Part shown: positions 61,846 through 64,000 of the stretch, one piece after another
How the letters are laid out: every line of letters starts with the position of its first letter
How positions within the stretch are numbered: the stretch's first letter is position 1
Source: Caballeronia mineralivorans PML1(12)
GTDB taxonomy: Bacteria > Pseudomonadota > Gammaproteobacteria > Burkholderiales > Burkholderiaceae
Direction: 5' to 3'
DNA: 64,000 nt
Assembly: GCF_001028175.1 (NCBI RefSeq)
Contig: NZ_AEJF01000245.1
Span: 20,132-84,131 of the forward strand
The notes under the pieces: model-generated
Seen by the model: the letters and a program-made list of their open reading frames with translations, nothing else
Database searches by the model: none
Told to the model about the DNA's origin: nothing
Translations under genes and position numbers: made by a program

Positions 61846-63465
61846 TCAAGCAGCGTGAACGAGGCGTTGTTCAACCAGGTGCGGCAGTAGTGGGATGTGA
61901 TCGCTGCATGAAATGCGATCGGTCAGGTAATTCCAGAATGAGATGCCCAGCTTACGACAGGTCTTCTTCAGGCTGGAGAACGTATCGCGACATTGCCGAC
62001 CGAGCTCGCTGCGCGTACCGCCACTGACTTTCTGCTTTTTCACGTGATCGCGAATATCGCGCTCACTGCCATTCGTGTGCAGTGGGACCTCAGGTCGCTC
62101 CAGCACCAGCAGCAACTCGGACTTGTTCAGGTGAATCCGCCTGAGCAAACGGTTGAGTGTCGCGTAGCGGGTCTTCTGGGTGAAGACCGCGTCAAAGCGC
62201 GCTTGCAGTTCGCGCTTGCGTTTGAGGGTGGGATGACGCTTGTAGTCCTTGAGGTCCGCGTACAGCGACCAGATCCCGCTGCGCACACGTGCAATATCCT
62301 CACGGTGTTGATCATTCAACGGCAGCAGCTTGTGAACCAGGCGCTCCGCGTGTACCCAACATAAGCCGTGAATCAAGACGTTGAACTGTCCGGCGTCATC
62401 GCTGATGATGGCAAGATCCTGGGCCACGCCGCGCCGCTTCAGACTGCCCAGCAACGCGCCCTCGGTGGCGATGTTGCGGTAGCGGGCAACATCCATGCCC
62501 AGGCCGTCGAGGTGGCGCTGCCACGCGCGCTGATCGGCAAAGCTTGCGCGGTCGTGCTCACGCAGCGCCTGCAGGAACACCTGCGAGAGCCCCTGCTTTT
62601 TCATGTAAGCGAGCGCGTCTTCGTTGATCTGGTATCCATGTCCCGCGCCGAGCAGCTCGAGGAAATTGATGCGGCTCTTCGAACACGTGCTTTTGAACCA
62701 GGCGAAATGCTCGTTACCGATGTGGGTGACGTAGCCGTTGTTGCCTTGATGCCGCGTGCCCGTGTCATCGACCGTCACATATGCTGAAAGCGCCAGGCCA
62801 GTCGATAACAGCCCGTCTTTTTCCGCGTGAAAGCGCTCCTTGCCCTCTTGCAGCAGCGCGTTCAGCTGCCCGGACGAGATCTCGATGCCCCATTCGCGCA
62901 GTTGCTCGCGCAACAGCGGCTGCGTCACGTGGCAATGGTGGTGCTGGTACAGCACATAGCTGACCAGCGTTGCGCCAAAGTGGCTGCCGGCGACTGCCCG
63001 GGGAAACTGCCCGCTCAAGGTCTTGCCGTCTGGTGTTTGCCAGCGTGCGAGCCGATAGCGCGTGTTGCGAGAGCCGATCACCAGGTCCTGCACCACGAAA
63101 TCTCGATACCCTTTGAATCGGGAGCCTCGCGGGATCCGCCCGGCCGGCTCGATGATCTCTTCGCAATCGATCTTCAGTTGGGCGGTCTTGCTCCTGCTGG
63201 GCTTACCACGTCGTCTGGCCGGCTTCGTTTGCTGCTGCCGATCAGGCGCGCAGGTTTTGCCGGCCTCCTCATGCATGCGGCTCGGCTTGAACTTCGGGCG
63301 CTTCTTCTCACCCTTGAGCACGGCGACTTCATCCTTCAGATGCAACTCCTGCTCCTGCAGGCGAAGGATGATTTCGATGAGGCCTTCACCCCAGGCGAGC
63401 AGCTTCATGACCGCGGGCGTGTGCTCGACTTTGGGGATATACGGCGCAGCAAGTTTCTTCCTCAC
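61846..63465 (-). CDS. IS66-like transposase
   Basis: A 539-residue transposase. It starts at a GTG (63465), 12 bases after the short gene. A coiled coil (LIEIILRLQEQELHLKDEVA) and a basic region (KPARRRGKPSRSK) precede the catalytic domain. That domain has AYVTVDDTGTRHQGNNGYVT, HIGNEHFAWFKSTCSKSR, LIHGLCWVHAERLVHKL and the Glu region LHTNGSERDIRDHVKKQKV. C-terminal FSSLKKTCRKLGISFWNYLT matches IS66-type tails. All three acidic residues look present. It differs from the shorter classical TnpC, so the subgroup is unsure. Confidence 0.85.
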   Translation of the reverse strand: MRKKLAAPYIPKVEHTPAVMKLLAWGEGLIEIILRLQEQELHLKDEVAVLKGEKKRPKFKPSRMHEEAGKTCAPDRQQQTKPARRRGKPSRSKTAQLKIDCEEIIEPAGRIPRGSRFKGYRDFVVQDLVIGSRNTRYRLARWQTPDGKTLSGQFPRAVAGSHFGATLVSYVLYQHHHCHVTQPLLREQLREWGIEISSGQLNALLQEGKERFHAEKDGLLSTGLALSAYVTVDDTGTRHQGNNGYVTHIGNEHFAWFKSTCSKSRINFLELLGAGHGYQINEDALAYMKKQGLSQVFLQALREHDRASFADQRAWQRHLDGLGMDVARYRNIATEGALLGSLKRRGVAQDLAIISDDAGQFNVLIHGLCWVHAERLVHKLLPLNDQHREDIARVRSGIWSLYADLKDYKRHPTLKRKRELQARFDAVFTQKTRYATLNRLLRRIHLNKSELLLVLERPEVPLHTNGSERDIRDHVKKQKVSGGTRSELGRQCRDTFSSLKKTCRKLGISFWNYLTDRISCSDHIPLLPHLVEQRLVHAA

Positions 63466-63477
63466 GACTGCGTGAGG

Positions 63478-63657
63478 CTATGCGCGCTTGCCGGCTTTGC
63501 GCAGCCGGGCGATTTCCTGTTCCAGTGCTTGAAGCCGCTCTTGCTGGCGATTGACCATATCGGTCAGTTGCTCGAGCACCGCCAGCAATTCAAGCTCCCG
63601 CGGCGTCAATTCGTCTCGCGCGATATCCGGCGGGATAAATTTTTGAGAGATGCTCAT
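63478..63657 (-). CDS. Small coiled-coil protein of the IS66-like element
   Basis: A 59-residue frame from the ATG at 63657: MSISQKFIPPDIARDELTPR, then ELELLAVLEQLTDMVNRQQE and RLQALEQEIARLRKAGKRA. The heptad pattern of Leu and Val from residue 22 on predicts a coiled coil. It lies inside the element, 12 bases before the transposase start and in the same direction, and is probably an accessory transposition protein. Confidence 0.7.
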   Translation of the reverse strand: MSISQKFIPPDIARDELTPRELELLAVLEQLTDMVNRQQERLQALEQEIARLRKAGKRA

Positions 63658-63849
63658 GACCTGGCAACGTAGAGAGTGGCGACGCGACGAAAGCTAACAT
63701 CGCCGGCCACTGTTTACAACTGAAATTTCTTGCGGCCTACGAGAAGCTCGTCGCTTACATCCTGGCTTGATGAGCGGGTCAAGGGCGACGCAACGCCTGA
63801 CGCGACTGCCCCGGGTTTATGAGCAGTTACAATAGTCTGAGTCCTCTTG

Positions 63850-63986
63850 CAACACGTAGTCCGGAGCAATCCGAAGAAGTCCGAGAAACCCCGTAAAGCC
63901 TTGTGCCTGCGGGGTTTTTTGTCTTTGGCGGTCCGAGGTAGTCCAGTAACATCCGGCGTTTTTGCGAATACTGGTGCGTATACCAG
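63850..63986 (+). repeat. Right 137-bp direct repeat (probable att site)
   Basis: Identical to 20482-20618. Beyond it the sequence reads TCTCGGGGCAACGT, close to the bases before the integrase start at the left copy (CTTCAAGGGCAACGCC), so an integrase gene probably starts just outside the window. Confidence 0.9.
63886..63920 (+). terminator. Terminator inside the right repeat
   Basis: Same AAACCCCG / CGGGGTTT hairpin and T run as at 20518-20552. Confidence 0.7.
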
Positions 63987-64000
63987 TCTCGGGGCAACGT

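Larger units (their letters stand above)
61806..63830 (-). mobile_element. Complete IS66-like element (2,025 bp) with target duplication
   Basis: The ends are GTAACTACTCAAAAAGCCGG at 61806 and, on the other strand, GTAACTGCTCATAAACCCGG ending at 63830. They differ at three of 20 positions. The flanking 8 bases are AATGGTCT (61798-61805) and AATAGTCT (63831-63838), a target duplication with one change. IS66 elements make 8-bp duplications and start with GTAA, so this fits. It carries the transposase gene and a short coiled-coil gene and lies 19 bases left of the right island repeat. Confidence 0.85.
20482..63986. mobile_element. 43.5-kb integrative element (genomic island) bounded by direct repeats
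   Basis: Two identical 137-bp sequences in the same orientation lie at 20482-20618 and 63850-63986. The left one sits just upstream of a truncated integrase gene, the normal place for an attachment site in P4-type elements. Between them lie catabolic operons, regulators, many IS and gene remnants, and stretches of lower GC such as the secretin gene. The right repeat continues into CGGGGCAACG, matching the leader before the left integrase (AGGGCAACG). The element therefore may be followed by another one in tandem. Boundaries are seen directly; mobility is inference, and the integrase is broken, so it would need help. Confidence 0.75.

Overview
The window looks like chromosomal DNA of a Burkholderiaceae bacterium of the Paraburkholderia/Caballeronia type. 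The evidence is high GC, Burkholderia-style porins (mature N-terminus SSVTLYGVIDAG), a DUF3138 outer-membrane protein, many LysR/AraC-controlled catabolic genes, and IS6, IS66, IS21 and RIT-type mobile DNA. This assignment is inferred from gene families, not from a database search.

Left part (1-20.4 kb). It starts with the 5' part of a DUF3138 gene, a polyamine-type solute-binding protein and a divergent LuxR regulator, then a decayed TIR-like gene and an NAD(P)-binding oxidoreductase. From 17.1 kb leftward to 5.6 kb runs one tightly packed minus-strand operon: TauD-type dioxygenase, Tat-exported peptide-type binding protein, Rieske oxygenase, two Dpp-type permeases, a fused double ATPase, a LigB/YgiD-type extradiol dioxygenase, a PDR-family reductase, a formamidase/acetamidase and a LysR regulator. 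A porin precedes it. Most genes overlap by 4 bp, so importer and oxygenases probably serve one unidentified amide-containing or N-heterocyclic (aromatic) substrate. Two SDR genes follow on the plus strand.

Island (20,482-63,986). Two identical 137-bp direct repeats 43.4 kb apart, each carrying the same terminator, bound an integrative element. Next to the left copy is the start of a P4-type integrase gene cut by an IS6-family insertion. The right copy runs into the same integrase-leader sequence at the window edge, so a second element may lie in tandem. Cargo: a DUF3500/HupE pair, an orphan type II secretin, an orphan histidine kinase, a chemoreceptor, porins, a lactonase, an AraC regulator, a Tsx-like channel, and a second catabolic operon (41.2-52.0 kb, minus strand). 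That operon has two 4,5-dihydroxyphthalate-decarboxylase-like proteins, LigJ, a LigI-like hydrolase, an MFS transporter, a LigB-type dioxygenase, an HpcH/HpaI aldolase, a ThDP enzyme and a secreted beta-propeller protein. It looks like a variant 4,5- (meta-) cleavage route for an aromatic carboxylate.

The island is littered with remnants. Between 32 and 40.6 kb lie broken paralogues of the second operon: a binding-protein/decarboxylase N-terminus, a porin C-terminus, an N-truncated MFS gene and an MmgE/PrpD tail. Elsewhere are EAL, IS5, IS21, IS66 and RIT fragments and a ruined kinase/response-regulator pair (56.3-57.8 kb). The 30.5 kb between the two directly oriented IS6 copies contains the whole second operon. 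The right end carries a manganese catalase, an HWE kinase, an esterase-like lipoprotein and a complete IS66-type element with an 8-bp target duplication beside the right repeat. No rRNA, complete tRNA or CRISPR array was seen.
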